Assembly: GCA_002453315.1 (NCBI GenBank)
Contig: DKGO01000030.1
Location: 6,742-70,741 of the forward strand
Origin: Caryophanales bacterium UBA6768
Lineage (GTDB): Bacteria > Bacillota > Bacilli > Bacillales_D > Amphibacillaceae
Reading direction: 5' to 3'
DNA length: 64,000 nucleotides
Shown here: positions 18,569-25,720 of the stretch, piece by piece
Numbering within the stretch: the first letter of the stretch is position 1
Layout: every line of letters starts with the position of its first letter
Made by a program: the position numbers and the translations under genes
The notes under the pieces: model-generated
Database searches by the model: none
Seen by the model: only the letters and a program-made list of their open reading frames with translations
What the model was told of the DNA's origin: nothing

Positions 18569-18727
18569 TTAATGGTATTTATTTCCTCCTTCTAAATCTT
18601 TTTGTTTCAATTGTAATTCTGTAATGAGATAATTCGTTCTAGCCACCATTTTTATTAGTTGGTATACAGTATCTTCTTGCCGATTAACTTTTTCAATTAA
18701 TTCTTTTAAGGTTACGTCTTCACTCAT
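18569..18727 (-). CDS. Small hypothetical protein, 52 aa
   Basis: The open frame encodes MSEDVTLKELIEKVNRQEDT, then VYQLIKMVARTNYLITELQL and a charged tail ending EGGNKYH. It has a strong GGAGGG ribosome site 4 bases before the ATG and its own terminator downstream, so it is probably expressed. The sequence is amphipathic and helix-forming throughout, suggesting a small coiled-coil regulator. I do not recognise the family. Confidence 0.6.
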   Translation of the reverse strand: MSEDVTLKELIEKVNRQEDTVYQLIKMVARTNYLITELQLKQKDLEGGNKYH

Positions 18728-19097
18728 GGTAACCCTCCATTCTTACGTTTGTTTTCTTTATTTATACCATAAGGTTATCAAAAAAGACGAATGCTGATTT
18801 TTTAATTTTAATTTATCAATTTTATATAATTCACTTTAAATTGGAATTTTTTAAACAAAAAGTTGATTAATTCTATTTTTTAACGACAATTAATGGTCCG
18901 TTTTTACAAATTAGTATATCGTTCTACAAAATTCGACAAACTGATAATTCATGATACTATTTTGCTTTTAATTTCAATATTTAAACCTTGTTTGATGAAT
19001 GGTTTCGCTAAATGACTTAAAGTATATAAATGTACTTGCATTCACTATTTCGGGCACACATGTGGCATCTGTTTAAATGTCACTTCATTCGACAATT
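18728..19097. other. Intergenic sequence before the 52-aa gene
   Basis: About 370 bases of AT-rich sequence lie between the hpf terminator and the small gene. No convincing reading frame, RNA fold or consensus promoter was seen. Confidence 0.4.
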
Positions 19098-19129
19098 TAA
19101 AAGGCCGTATTTTCAATAAAATACGACCT
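19098..19129 (-). terminator. Terminator after hpf
   Basis: The stem CCGTATTTT/AAAATACG extends with one mismatch to AGG/CCT and is followed on the minus strand by TTTTAAATT. It lies 23 bases after the hpf stop. Confidence 0.75.
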
Positions 19130-19151
19130 ACACTCTTTTAACATTTTAAAT

Positions 19152-19703
19152 TTAATTAGTTGGTTCAATCAAACCATATTTTCCATCTTTACGTTTGTAT
19201 ACAACATTTGTATCATTTGTTTCAGCGTTTGTATAGACAAAAAAGTTATGACCTAACATATCCATCTGTAGGATAGCCTCTTCAGAATCCATTGGTTTTA
19301 AATTAAATCGTTTAGTTCGAACAATTTCAATTTCATCTGAATCTAATTCTGCTTGTGTCGCCTCTTTTTCAAGTTCCGCGAAAATATGTTTTGCTGCACC
19401 TTTTTGACGGAACTTACGATTTACTTTTGTTTTGTATTTTCTAATTTGTCTTTCTAGTTTGTCAACAACTAAGTCAATTGCTGCGTATAAATCTGCATGT
19501 CCTTCCTCGGCTCTTAACAACAAATCCTTCATTGAAATGGTTACTTCAATTTGCTGTTCATCATTATAGACACTTAGGTTCACATGAACATCAGATGTCG
19601 GCGGTGTATCAAAGTATCTTTTTAACTTATTAATCTTTTTTTCCACGTATTCACGTATTGGATCTGTCACCTCAATATTTTCACCACGAATGTTGTACTT
19701 CAT
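19152..19703 (-). CDS. hpf: Long-form ribosome hibernation promoting factor
   Basis: The 183-residue protein has the N-terminal S30AE/YfiA domain (MKYNIRGENIEVTDPIREYV, about 1-100), a variable linker and the C-terminal dimerisation domain of long HPF (RFNLKPMDSEEAILQMDMLGHNFFVYTN). It dimerises 70S ribosomes into inactive 100S particles in stationary phase and stress. AAGGAGGA precedes the ATG. B. subtilis yvyD is under sigma-B and sigma-H; an AGGAAAT element upstream fits the latter. Confidence 0.95.
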   Translation of the reverse strand: MKYNIRGENIEVTDPIREYVEKKINKLKRYFDTPPTSDVHVNLSVYNDEQQIEVTISMKDLLLRAEEGHADLYAAIDLVVDKLERQIRKYKTKVNRKFRQKGAAKHIFAELEKEATQAELDSDEIEIVRTKRFNLKPMDSEEAILQMDMLGHNFFVYTNAETNDTNVVYKRKDGKYGLIEPTN

Positions 19704-19735
19704 ATAAGTGTCCTCCTTTTATCTTTATACTTAAT

Positions 19736-19765
19736 ATTATACTATGTTTTATCTTTATTTCCTAT
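19736..19765 (-). promoter_or_regulatory. Candidate hpf promoter
   Basis: On the minus strand TATAAT lies at 19741-19736, and ATAGGAAAT at 19765-19757 fits the sigma-H -35 pattern RnAGGAwww. The sigma-A -35 is poor. Which sigma factor acts is not settled; no clear sigma-B GTTT-N12-15-GGGNA pair was seen. Confidence 0.4.
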
Positions 19766-19766
19766 T

Positions 19767-20181
19767 TAAATAAAACAAGTATAATAAGTATTACTATATA
19801 GCGTATCATGACAGGAATGGATTTGAAAGTACTATACTCTTAAACACCATTTGTTGAAAAAAAGACCCCTTATGGTTATCGCAGATAATAAAACGCCCTA
19901 CAGAATTCACAAAATATTCATTTTGTGTGAATTTACATAAAGGGGATTGCTCGTATATTTCAAAGGATTTTTTTAGGCAAAGAGAAAACCACGCCGTTGG
20001 GTTGTGACCAAAAGGGTGGTTCTCAAAAATAAAAACTTTTTGTGACAACCATCGCCTGTACGGCTGGGGCTGCTGGAGGGAGGATTACACTCCTTCCCCT
20101 TTTCTTATCTATATCCATATTAACGTAATTTTCAACCAAATTATCTATTTACAAGTCAATCTGATTTCGGCTTTCCATCAA
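19767..20181. other. Non-coding, probably degenerate insertion sequence
   Basis: About 415 bases contain GC-rich palindromic pieces unlike their surroundings. There is a hairpin GGAGGGAG/CTCCTTCC followed by T-rich sequence near 20075-20110, and partly complementary GGTTGT/ACAACC blocks at about 19999 and 20043. A CGGCTGGGGCTGC block resembles one in the IS remnant near 10147. A weak 80-codon frame (19806-20048) has no ribosome site. I see no intact gene. Confidence 0.45.
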
Positions 20182-20213
20182 TTCATCACTAAAAGAAGAC
20201 CCCAATGGGGATT
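20182..20213. repeat. Left copy of a 32-bp direct repeat flanking the Abi insertion
   Basis: This stretch is 29/32 identical to 21324-21355, which overlaps the fliT terminator. Both contain CACTAAAAGAA followed by ACCCCAATGGG. Here the left arm of the terminator hairpin is gone, as expected of a duplicated partial copy. Confidence 0.75.
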
Positions 20214-20266
20214 GCTAGTAGTGATGAAAATAAAATTATGGAATGACAGGATTTAAATGGATTATA

Positions 20267-20319
20267 AAAAGCATCGTAATAAATGGATTGTTTGAACGCC
20301 GCTTTATTACGATACTTTT
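20267..20319 (-). terminator. Terminator at the end of the Abi gene
   Basis: A 17-bp inverted repeat with one mismatch, built on ATCGTAATAAA with TTTATTACGAT, overlaps the Abi stop codon. On the minus strand it is followed by TTTTTATAA. The stem is AT-rich. Confidence 0.6.
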
Positions 20320-21188
20320 ATATTGTTTCTAAAATGTTTCTCCAGTTTTCAGGAAAACCTAATTGAGTAATATCTACCTGTTCATACTCCTCAACAAGTG
20401 CTGAAATATTTGTTATTAGTGTTTTTGTTAATATTTTGTCATTTAAAATTTTACAAATAACATAAATAGCGCTAAAAGTAGTATTACCATACCTTATTTT
20501 CTTTCGATCCGCTTTTGATAATTTAAAATGAATAGGTAAATGTCTATTATATAACCTACCAAAATGCGCACAGATATTTCTTAATGTGGATAGAGCATAC
20601 AACCAGTTTCTAATAAAAAAACGATTGTTATTATAAGAATCTGCAATATCATCTTGATCATCATCTTTTAAGTTCGAGTAGATTTTGGATAGTAAACTAA
20701 ATGAGGTAACTTCAATAACGACCCAAATAGGGAATATAGATTCATATTTTTCCTGATGATGAATAATGAACAGTTCTTTACTTCTATTTATTTCATCTTT
20801 AATCTGACGTGTCATATCATTGAAATAGTCTTCATTTTTAAAGTTAAATACATCTAGGTGTGGTGTTGAACCATATTTATGGGCTAAGTAATAGGATTTT
20901 AGTACGAAAGGAAATTTCAATTTGCTCCAATGAAGATAATAGTTCTAAGCGTAATTTTCTATCAAATTCATATAAATTATATATTTGATTAAATGATGCA
21001 TCTTCATGGAATACATTATCTTTCTTCAAGGTTAAAGTATAGGCACTAAAACGATAATAATTAATTTTACTAAGTATAGTTATAGCAGATGCTTCATCTT
21101 CTATGACCAACCTACGTTTTTTAAATAATTCGATTTGTTCTACATAAGTTTTTGGTTGTTTAATATGGATTTTATCATCGTTTCCCAT
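20318..21188 (-). pseudogene. Abi_2 (AbiF/AbiD-like) abortive infection protein, frameshifted
   Basis: Two frames together make one Abi_2-family protein of about 290 residues. The first part (20877-21188) has KPKTYVEQIELFKKR, ISKINYYRFSAYTL-like and FDRKLRLELLSSLEQIEISFRT. The second (20318-20920) has YYLAHKYG, FPIWVVIEVTSFSLLSKIY and RNICAHFGRLYNR. They join if one A is removed from the A4 run at 20897-20900, so a single-base slip broke the gene (or it is a sequencing error or recoding site). RNICAH fits the R-x4-6-H catalytic motif of HEPN RNases (about codon 114 of the second part). The ATG at 21188 has GAGGAGG 6 bases upstream. Abi_2 proteins act in phage defence as RNA-cleaving toxins. 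A hairpin RNA lies just upstream. Confidence 0.8.
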
Positions 21189-21210
21189 AAAGTGCCTCCT
21201 CACCTAGATA

Positions 21211-21261
21211 TAAAAAGTCCCACCATGGTACGCATTATTAAGAGGCGTGGTGGGTTCTGTT
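21211..21261 (-). ncRNA. Short hairpin RNA upstream of the Abi gene, candidate RNA antitoxin
   Basis: A strong promoter just upstream would start an RNA near 21261. It contains CCCACCA (minus strand, 21254-21248) pairing with TGGTGGG (21225-21219), an added CGC/GCG inner pairing and an asymmetric bulge, followed by ACTTTTTATAT. It therefore ends in a terminator-like hairpin before the Abi ribosome site at about 21195. A conserved structured RNA has been described upstream of Abi_2 genes (abiF RNA motif), and AbiF-type toxins have been reported with RNA antitoxins. That this is such an RNA is inference from position and shape. Confidence 0.5.
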
Positions 21262-21267
21262 ACTAAT

Positions 21268-21296
21268 ATTATATGCTGTATCTTTAATTTTGTCTA
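21268..21296 (-). promoter_or_regulatory. Sigma-A promoter of the Abi-associated RNA
   Basis: On the minus strand TAGACA (21296-21291), a 17-base spacer and a perfect TATAAT (21273-21268) form a near-consensus promoter inside the insertion. It would start transcription just before the hairpin. Confidence 0.75.
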
Positions 21297-21323
21297 TACA
21301 AATGTTTAATAACTACATCTAAT

Positions 21324-21355
21324 TTCTTCACTAAAAGAACACCCCAATGGGCATT
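21324..21355. repeat. Right copy of the 32-bp direct repeat flanking the Abi insertion
   Basis: It matches 20182-20213 in 29 of 32 bases and overlaps the terminator of the flagellar operon. The 1.1 kb between the two copies holds only the Abi gene, its RNA and their signals. Confidence 0.75.
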
Positions 21356-21360
21356 CTTTT
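21333..21360 (-). terminator. Terminator of the flaG-fliD-fliS-fliT operon
   Basis: AAAAGAA and TTCTTTT pair around an inner GCCC/GGGG stem directly at the fliT stop codon. The U-rich arm is part of the stem on the minus strand. Confidence 0.6.
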
Positions 21361-21712
21361 ATTGTTTACTATCTAGGTAAACACCATCTGTTGTCTCAGT
21401 CTCACCATAAGGATTAATATAGGATAAGTTGGATGATTTATTTTTCTTTAATTGTACTATGTCTTTTTTCACATTCGTCAGTAAAATTTCCATTGACTTT
21501 TGGATTTCTTCATTTATTTTTACAATCTTTTGACCGATTAACTTTTCTTCATCTGTATATGGTCCCTTGATATCTTTTATAAGATTTTCACGTTCGTTAA
21601 TTAATTCGTTTACTTTGGGTAACGCTTCATCGCGGTTTGTACGGTTAATTGATTCGCTCAGTTTTTTTAATTCAACAGATACATCGTACAATTTTAGTAA
21701 ATGACCTGTCAT
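21359..21712 (-). CDS. fliT: Flagellar chaperone FliT-like protein
   Basis: This 117-residue, highly helical and charged protein follows fliS and ends the flagellar operon, the place of fliT in B. subtilis. FliT binds the FliD cap protein before export. Sequence conservation in the family is low, so the call rests on position, size and helical make-up (KLYDVSVELKKLSESINRTN, NERENLIKDIKGP). Its start overlaps the fliS stop by 4 bases (ATGA), which indicates translational coupling. Confidence 0.75.
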   Translation of the reverse strand: MTGHLLKLYDVSVELKKLSESINRTNRDEALPKVNELINERENLIKDIKGPYTDEEKLIGQKIVKINEEIQKSMEILLTNVKKDIVQLKKNKSSNLSYINPYGETETTDGVYLDSKQ

Positions 21713-22107
21713 ACTTGAGCTCCTTGAACATATTTCCCTTTTAATTCTTGTTTCATCATTTCTTTCCAGGTATCCCTAAAATCAATGACAAACTCCAAAG
21801 CTGTTTCCATATAGCTTGTTTCATTTTTTATATTTCCTTCAGTTAGTTGAAAATTGATAAATTCATAAATAGGTAGCATCTGTTCGGAAATTTCTATCTC
21901 TGGATCTAACGTTAACATTAGCTCCTGAATAATATTTTGTGCCTTTTGAATGTTGATATTTTTACTTTCATAGTTATCTCCATCAAGATCCTTTATAGCT
22001 TGCTTGATAAACTTAACACAGCCGTTGTAAAGCATTAATGTTAATTGTGGTCCAGATGCCGTTTGTACTGCATTATCTTGGTATGCTTGTAGTTGTTTAG
22101 TTATCAT
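21709..22107 (-). CDS. fliS: Flagellar export chaperone FliS
   Basis: The FliS family is recognisable from ITKQLQAYQDNAVQTASGPQ, LMLYNGCVKFIKQAI and the closing FRDTWKEMMKQE. FliS binds flagellin in the cytoplasm and delivers it to the export gate, and in B. subtilis it also frees FliW. AGGAG is only 3 bases before the ATG at 22113 but 9 before that at 22107, so the latter (132 aa) is chosen. It overlaps fliT by 4 bases. No flagellin gene is adjacent. Confidence 0.92.
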   Translation of the reverse strand: MITKQLQAYQDNAVQTASGPQLTLMLYNGCVKFIKQAIKDLDGDNYESKNINIQKAQNIIQELMLTLDPEIEISEQMLPIYEFINFQLTEGNIKNETSYMETALEFVIDFRDTWKEMMKQELKGKYVQGAQV

Positions 22108-22181
22108 TGTCATCAGCTCCTATACCTCAATACCCGATATTTTAAAATCATCGAAAGAAAATATATGAAAATCCTATTTTG

Positions 22182-23654
22182 CTACATCCCCATATTAAAT
22201 TGCGAAAATAAATAATCTGACTGTTGATTTAACCGTGCAATTGCTTTTTCCATTTGTGTAAATTGATTCCAATACCTTTGCTCTACACGCATCATCCGTT
22301 TCTCAAATGTATCGATACGTTCGTTGAGATCTTTCATTTGTTTTCCCAAAGCATAATTATCAAGTACTTGTGTGCTTTTTCCCGCTGTTTGATTAATTTC
22401 ATCCCTTGTTGCATCTAATGCATCATCAAAACGTTGAATCAGTCCACGGTCACTACCCTCTGAGGGATTAGAAAAAAGTTTGAAGACATCATCAGGATTT
22501 TCCCGTAAAGCTGCTTTAAGTTTTTCTTTATTTGCTTCCGTTACCTCTAATTTCCCACCATCTAAATAATCTTTCGTTAATGTAATTCCGATTTGATTGA
22601 GCATCTTATATTCAGCGTCTGTATCTACAACAGATTGAAGGCTCTGGCGTAAAGCAAGCATCCCATTACTAATTGTTGATTCTCCCCGTAAAAGACCACT
22701 TTTTGCTTTTTCTTCCCACTTTTTAATTTGGTCTTCAGTCATATCTTCTTTTTGTTCCTCTGTTAATGGTGGAAAATCTCGATTTTTCTTTTCCAGTTGG
22801 GATGCATTCATCACATCAATCGCTTCATTATATTTATCAATAAAATTCATAATTTTATCGAATGATTCTTCTACATCAGTCGAAACTGTTATTCTAGCAT
22901 TCTCATCAGTTGTATTATTAAACTCAAATGTAATGCCATTTAATGTGTAGTGATTGTTTTTTGATTCTAGTTCAAGGCCATTGTTGTAGGTGAATTTAGC
23001 ATTTTTTGCATCAACAAATGTTACATGTTCCAATTGTAATGTATTCTCAAAAAAGTTTTGATCTCCAAAATCAATTTCTGGACCATCATTATTATATTTC
23101 CCTGTTCTTGTCGTTTCAAAAACTATTTGATTTGATTGTTTATCGAGGAAAGCCCGCGCCATGCCATCATTAGATTCATTAAATTTTTTTAATACTGTTT
23201 CTAATGAATCCCCTTCTTTCACTTCAAATGAATGCTCTTTCGGGTTGCCTTCTTCGTCATAGGTTGTATAAGACACCGTTTCATCTCCACTTATGACTGT
23301 CGAAGATGATTCCCCTATTTTGTAAACATTCATTTCGTTTGTCGCTAATTGTGTTACTTTAATTTCATAAGTTCCATTGGCGGCACTCGTAGTTGCCGTA
23401 GCTGTCACCGCATTTGACTGAGAAGAAATGGCTTGTCTAGGCTTATAGGTTGTTGACAATTTCATATCTAACATTATTTTATCAAGGTCGAGTAATTTAC
23501 TGTTAATTTCCCGAAATGCATCTCGTTTCCATTCTAACGTTTGTTGCTGTTGGTACATTCGATTTAAAGGCATCCGTTCCGCTTCCATTAACTTTTTTAC
23601 CATGCCTTCAATATCCATACCAGAAGCAATTCCACCAACTCGCATATTCATCAT
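22182..23654 (-). CDS. fliD: Flagellar filament cap protein FliD (HAP2)
   Basis: The 490-residue protein begins MRVGGIASGMDIEGMVKKLM, the conserved FliD N-terminus, and ends with a coiled coil (MEKAIARLNQQSDYLFSQFN). The middle contains the variable exposed domains. FliD caps the growing filament and folds incoming flagellin. AAGGTGA precedes the start; the second ATG, 3 bases later, is nearly as good. It lies 12 bases after flaG in one operon. Confidence 0.95.
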   Translation of the reverse strand: MMNMRVGGIASGMDIEGMVKKLMEAERMPLNRMYQQQQTLEWKRDAFREINSKLLDLDKIMLDMKLSTTYKPRQAISSQSNAVTATATTSAANGTYEIKVTQLATNEMNVYKIGESSSTVISGDETVSYTTYDEEGNPKEHSFEVKEGDSLETVLKKFNESNDGMARAFLDKQSNQIVFETTRTGKYNNDGPEIDFGDQNFFENTLQLEHVTFVDAKNAKFTYNNGLELESKNNHYTLNGITFEFNNTTDENARITVSTDVEESFDKIMNFIDKYNEAIDVMNASQLEKKNRDFPPLTEEQKEDMTEDQIKKWEEKAKSGLLRGESTISNGMLALRQSLQSVVDTDAEYKMLNQIGITLTKDYLDGGKLEVTEANKEKLKAALRENPDDVFKLFSNPSEGSDRGLIQRFDDALDATRDEINQTAGKSTQVLDNYALGKQMKDLNERIDTFEKRMMRVEQRYWNQFTQMEKAIARLNQQSDYLFSQFNMGM

Positions 23655-23666
23655 TTTTCACCTTCT

Positions 23667-24026
23667 TTATCTTTTTTCGTCTACTAATATCCCGACTAAC
23701 TCTTTCATTGCAGCATAAATATCTAATATCTTTTTAGGGGGGATTTCCCTTACTACCTCATTTGTATTTGGATTTACTACCGTCACATAATATTCATGTA
23801 ACTCCTCGTGAAATACAAATTTCAAATTAGTTTTCTCATATGCTAAAACTTCATTTAACTTTTCTACTTTAGATTGCACACGATTGGTGTTATTTTCCTT
23901 TTTCAAAAATCGATTTGGTTCTTCGTAAATTTCTTTTGTTATCATTTTATTGTTATTTTTTTGAAATTCAGGTTGTCCATTTACGGTAACTGTTTGGACA
24001 TTATTTGTGACATTATTCATACTCAT
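23667..24026 (-). CDS. flaG: Flagellar protein FlaG
   Basis: The 119-residue protein has a variable N-terminal half and the FlaG domain at the end: LKFVFHEELHEYYVTVVNP, then EVVREIPPKKILDIYAAMKE and LVGILVDEKR. FlaG is thought to affect filament length. It is the first gene after a sigma-D promoter and, unusually, follows csrA directly with no hag between. Confidence 0.9.
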   Translation of the reverse strand: MSMNNVTNNVQTVTVNGQPEFQKNNNKMITKEIYEEPNRFLKKENNTNRVQSKVEKLNEVLAYEKTNLKFVFHEELHEYYVTVVNPNTNEVVREIPPKKILDIYAAMKELVGILVDEKR

Positions 24027-24062
24027 TAGAATCCATCTCCCAATAGTTACATGTTATTAATA

Positions 24063-24089
24063 TTATCGGATAGTATCTGTAAAAGTTTA
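24063..24089 (-). promoter_or_regulatory. Sigma-D promoter upstream of flaG
   Basis: On the minus strand TAAA (24089-24086), 15 bases and TCCGATAA (24070-24063) fit the sigma-D consensus TAAA-N14-16-GCCGATAT with two mismatches. It lies between csrA and flaG, where hag and its sigma-D promoter stand in B. subtilis. Confidence 0.7.
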
Positions 24090-24102
24090 ATGTCACCCCG
24101 AT

Positions 24103-24324
24103 TTATTCCTTATTTTGTAATAATGAAATGACATTTTCAGGAACCTTCATTGCTTCACTATTTTGTAGCTGGATTTCTTCATAAATTTCTTTACGATAAA
24201 TATCAATTGATTTGGGGGCATTTATCCCAATTTTCACTTGTTCCCCTTCGATAGAGATAATCGAAATTTCAATATCTTTGCCAATTTTAATTGCTTCTGC
24301 CTTTTTTCTTGTTAATACTAGCAT
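24103..24324 (-). CDS. csrA: Translational regulator CsrA
   Basis: The 73-residue protein starts [15 protein letters not shown] and keeps the RNA-binding strands ([20 protein letters not shown]). CsrA dimers bind GGA motifs in leaders and, in B. subtilis, block hag translation until FliW removes them. It starts 2 bases after the fliW stop with GGGAAGTGA as ribosome site. Confidence 0.97.
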   Translation of the reverse strand: MLVLTRKKAEAIKIGKDIEISIISIEGEQVKIGINAPKSIDIYRKEIYEEIQLQNSEAMKVPENVISLLQNKE

Positions 24325-24326
24325 GA

Positions 24327-24773
24327 TTATTCACTTCCCTTTTTTGAAAGTGATGAAATTGAATAACGAATATCAAGGGATGGATCATTAATAATATATT
24401 GTTTACCTATTCTTTTGCGATAATTGATAATAATAGGGGCCTGTAAATTTATCGTACTGTCTTTAAAAGGGTCTTTAACTGTCATGATTGAATAAATAAT
24501 CACATCATTTTCATTTTCAATATCCAACATTTCAATGGTTGCGTCATCTAAAGAAAATTCATAATCCATGTTAAAATAATGGGGATTTGTAATAAAGAAA
24601 GCTATATCTGGTGTCTTTGTGGATTGTAAAATTTTTATAACTTCGTTTTCAGGTAAATCAATAATAACAAATTCATTTTCGTCTATAAATCCTGGTAAGC
24701 CGAATTCGAATTGAAGCACTTTATTTTGATCAATTTCTATTTGTCCTAAATGTTTAGTTAATAATTGCAACAT
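24327..24773 (-). CDS. fliW: Flagellar assembly factor FliW
   Basis: The protein (148 residues from this start) has the FliW fold with [20 protein letters not shown] and [19 protein letters not shown]. FliW binds either flagellin or CsrA, linking flagellin level to hag translation. The ATG at 24773 lies 5 bases after AAAGGA. The ATG at 24779 is inside the ribosome site and is less likely. fliW and csrA are tightly coupled. Confidence 0.95.
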   Translation of the reverse strand: MLQLLTKHLGQIEIDQNKVLQFEFGLPGFIDENEFVIIDLPENEVIKILQSTKTPDIAFFITNPHYFNMDYEFSLDDATIEMLDIENENDVIIYSIMTVKDPFKDSTINLQAPIIINYRKRIGKQYIINDPSLDIRYSISSLSKKGSE

Positions 24774-25093
24774 ATACATCCTTTCATGGAATTATAGAAT
24801 GGTTTCTTTTTAACCAGGTATTACTTATGTAGTTGGAACTTTTATAATAATGACTTGTTTCATCGGGACAGTATTGGACGAAAAGAACAAGAATAATATG
24901 ATTAAGAAAAAAATAATGTTTTAGAACAATTTCATATGATTAATTTTCTAATCGCTCCAGATGTTAATTCAGTAAAATGCAACAATTCAATTTTTCGGAT
25001 CATTAGCAAGAATAATATATAGGCAATTTTCTTGCAATGACTTAATTGCGAAAACAAGGATTTAAACCAACTAAGTTGTTCAATAGTCCTGGA
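24774..25093. other. Intergenic gap between yviE and fliW
   Basis: The 320 bases hold an inverted repeat GCAAGAA/TTCTTGC at about 25008-25037 without a T-run, and no convincing promoter of the sigma-A or sigma-D type on the minus strand. In B. subtilis yviE and fliW are nearly adjacent, so the gap is unusual. No gene was found in it. Confidence 0.4.
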
Positions 25094-25648
25094 CTAGCCA
25101 ACCACGTCAATCTCGATTGACGGATATTGTTCCATCCAAATGTCTACATGTCCACTTTTGAAATCAACCATTGGCTTATTAATTTGAACATCAATCTTCG
25201 GTTTATTTTCTTGAACATCTATGTTTAATTCACTTGGTTGATAATTTATTTTGACGGCAAAAACCGATGGAATATAATCAATTGTTAAAGTTTTAGGATG
25301 CCGATGGCCATTTTGAATAGCAAGCTCAACGATGGCATTGTCCCCATTTTGAATATCAATTAGTGCAATACCCTCCTCAGCACGTCTCGCAACACCCTCT
25401 TGGGCTATTTGTTTTGCTTCATTAATCCATTGATAATTCCATTCGGTTGTTGGCATTAAATTCATGTCAGCCCAAACCTGTGACTGATCTATAGTCAATT
25501 TACCTTTCACGGTTTCTATCGACAGATCAGCCTTTGGCTGTTCAATTGTTAAATCCGCCTTTGGTTGTTCTATCGACAACTGTGCCATTTGTTGCTGGAT
25601 ACCGATTCGACCCATTTGTGATGTTATTTTTAGTTGTGGTATATTCAT
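25094..25648 (-). CDS. yviE: YviE-like protein of the flagellar operon
   Basis: The protein (184 residues from this start) is recognised as YviE from its place between flgL and fliW and its pattern. MNIPQLKITSQMGRIGIQQQ is followed by repeated IEQPKADL segments and a C-terminal half rich in D-Q-KP strands. Its biochemical role is unknown. The upstream reading frame contains several ATG/GTG codons; the ATG at 25648 gives the family-like N-terminus, though no strong ribosome site marks it. Confidence 0.8.
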   Translation of the reverse strand: MNIPQLKITSQMGRIGIQQQMAQLSIEQPKADLTIEQPKADLSIETVKGKLTIDQSQVWADMNLMPTTEWNYQWINEAKQIAQEGVARRAEEGIALIDIQNGDNAIVELAIQNGHRHPKTLTIDYIPSVFAVKINYQPSELNIDVQENKPKIDVQINKPMVDFKSGHVDIWMEQYPSIEIDVVG

Positions 25649-25720
25649 TATCATCACACTCTCAATCATGCAAAATAGACAAAATCCCCGTTCTTTCACT
25701 AGAACAGGGAAACAATGTTG

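Noticed and set aside
19806..20048. 80-codon minus-strand frame in the hpf-Abi gap
   Set aside because: No ribosome site, odd composition, no recognisable family, and it lies in degenerate palindromic sequence.
20041..20110. Possible riboswitch or structured RNA from GC-rich inverted repeats
   Set aside because: No known riboswitch core motif could be matched and the region does not precede a gene in the right orientation and distance.
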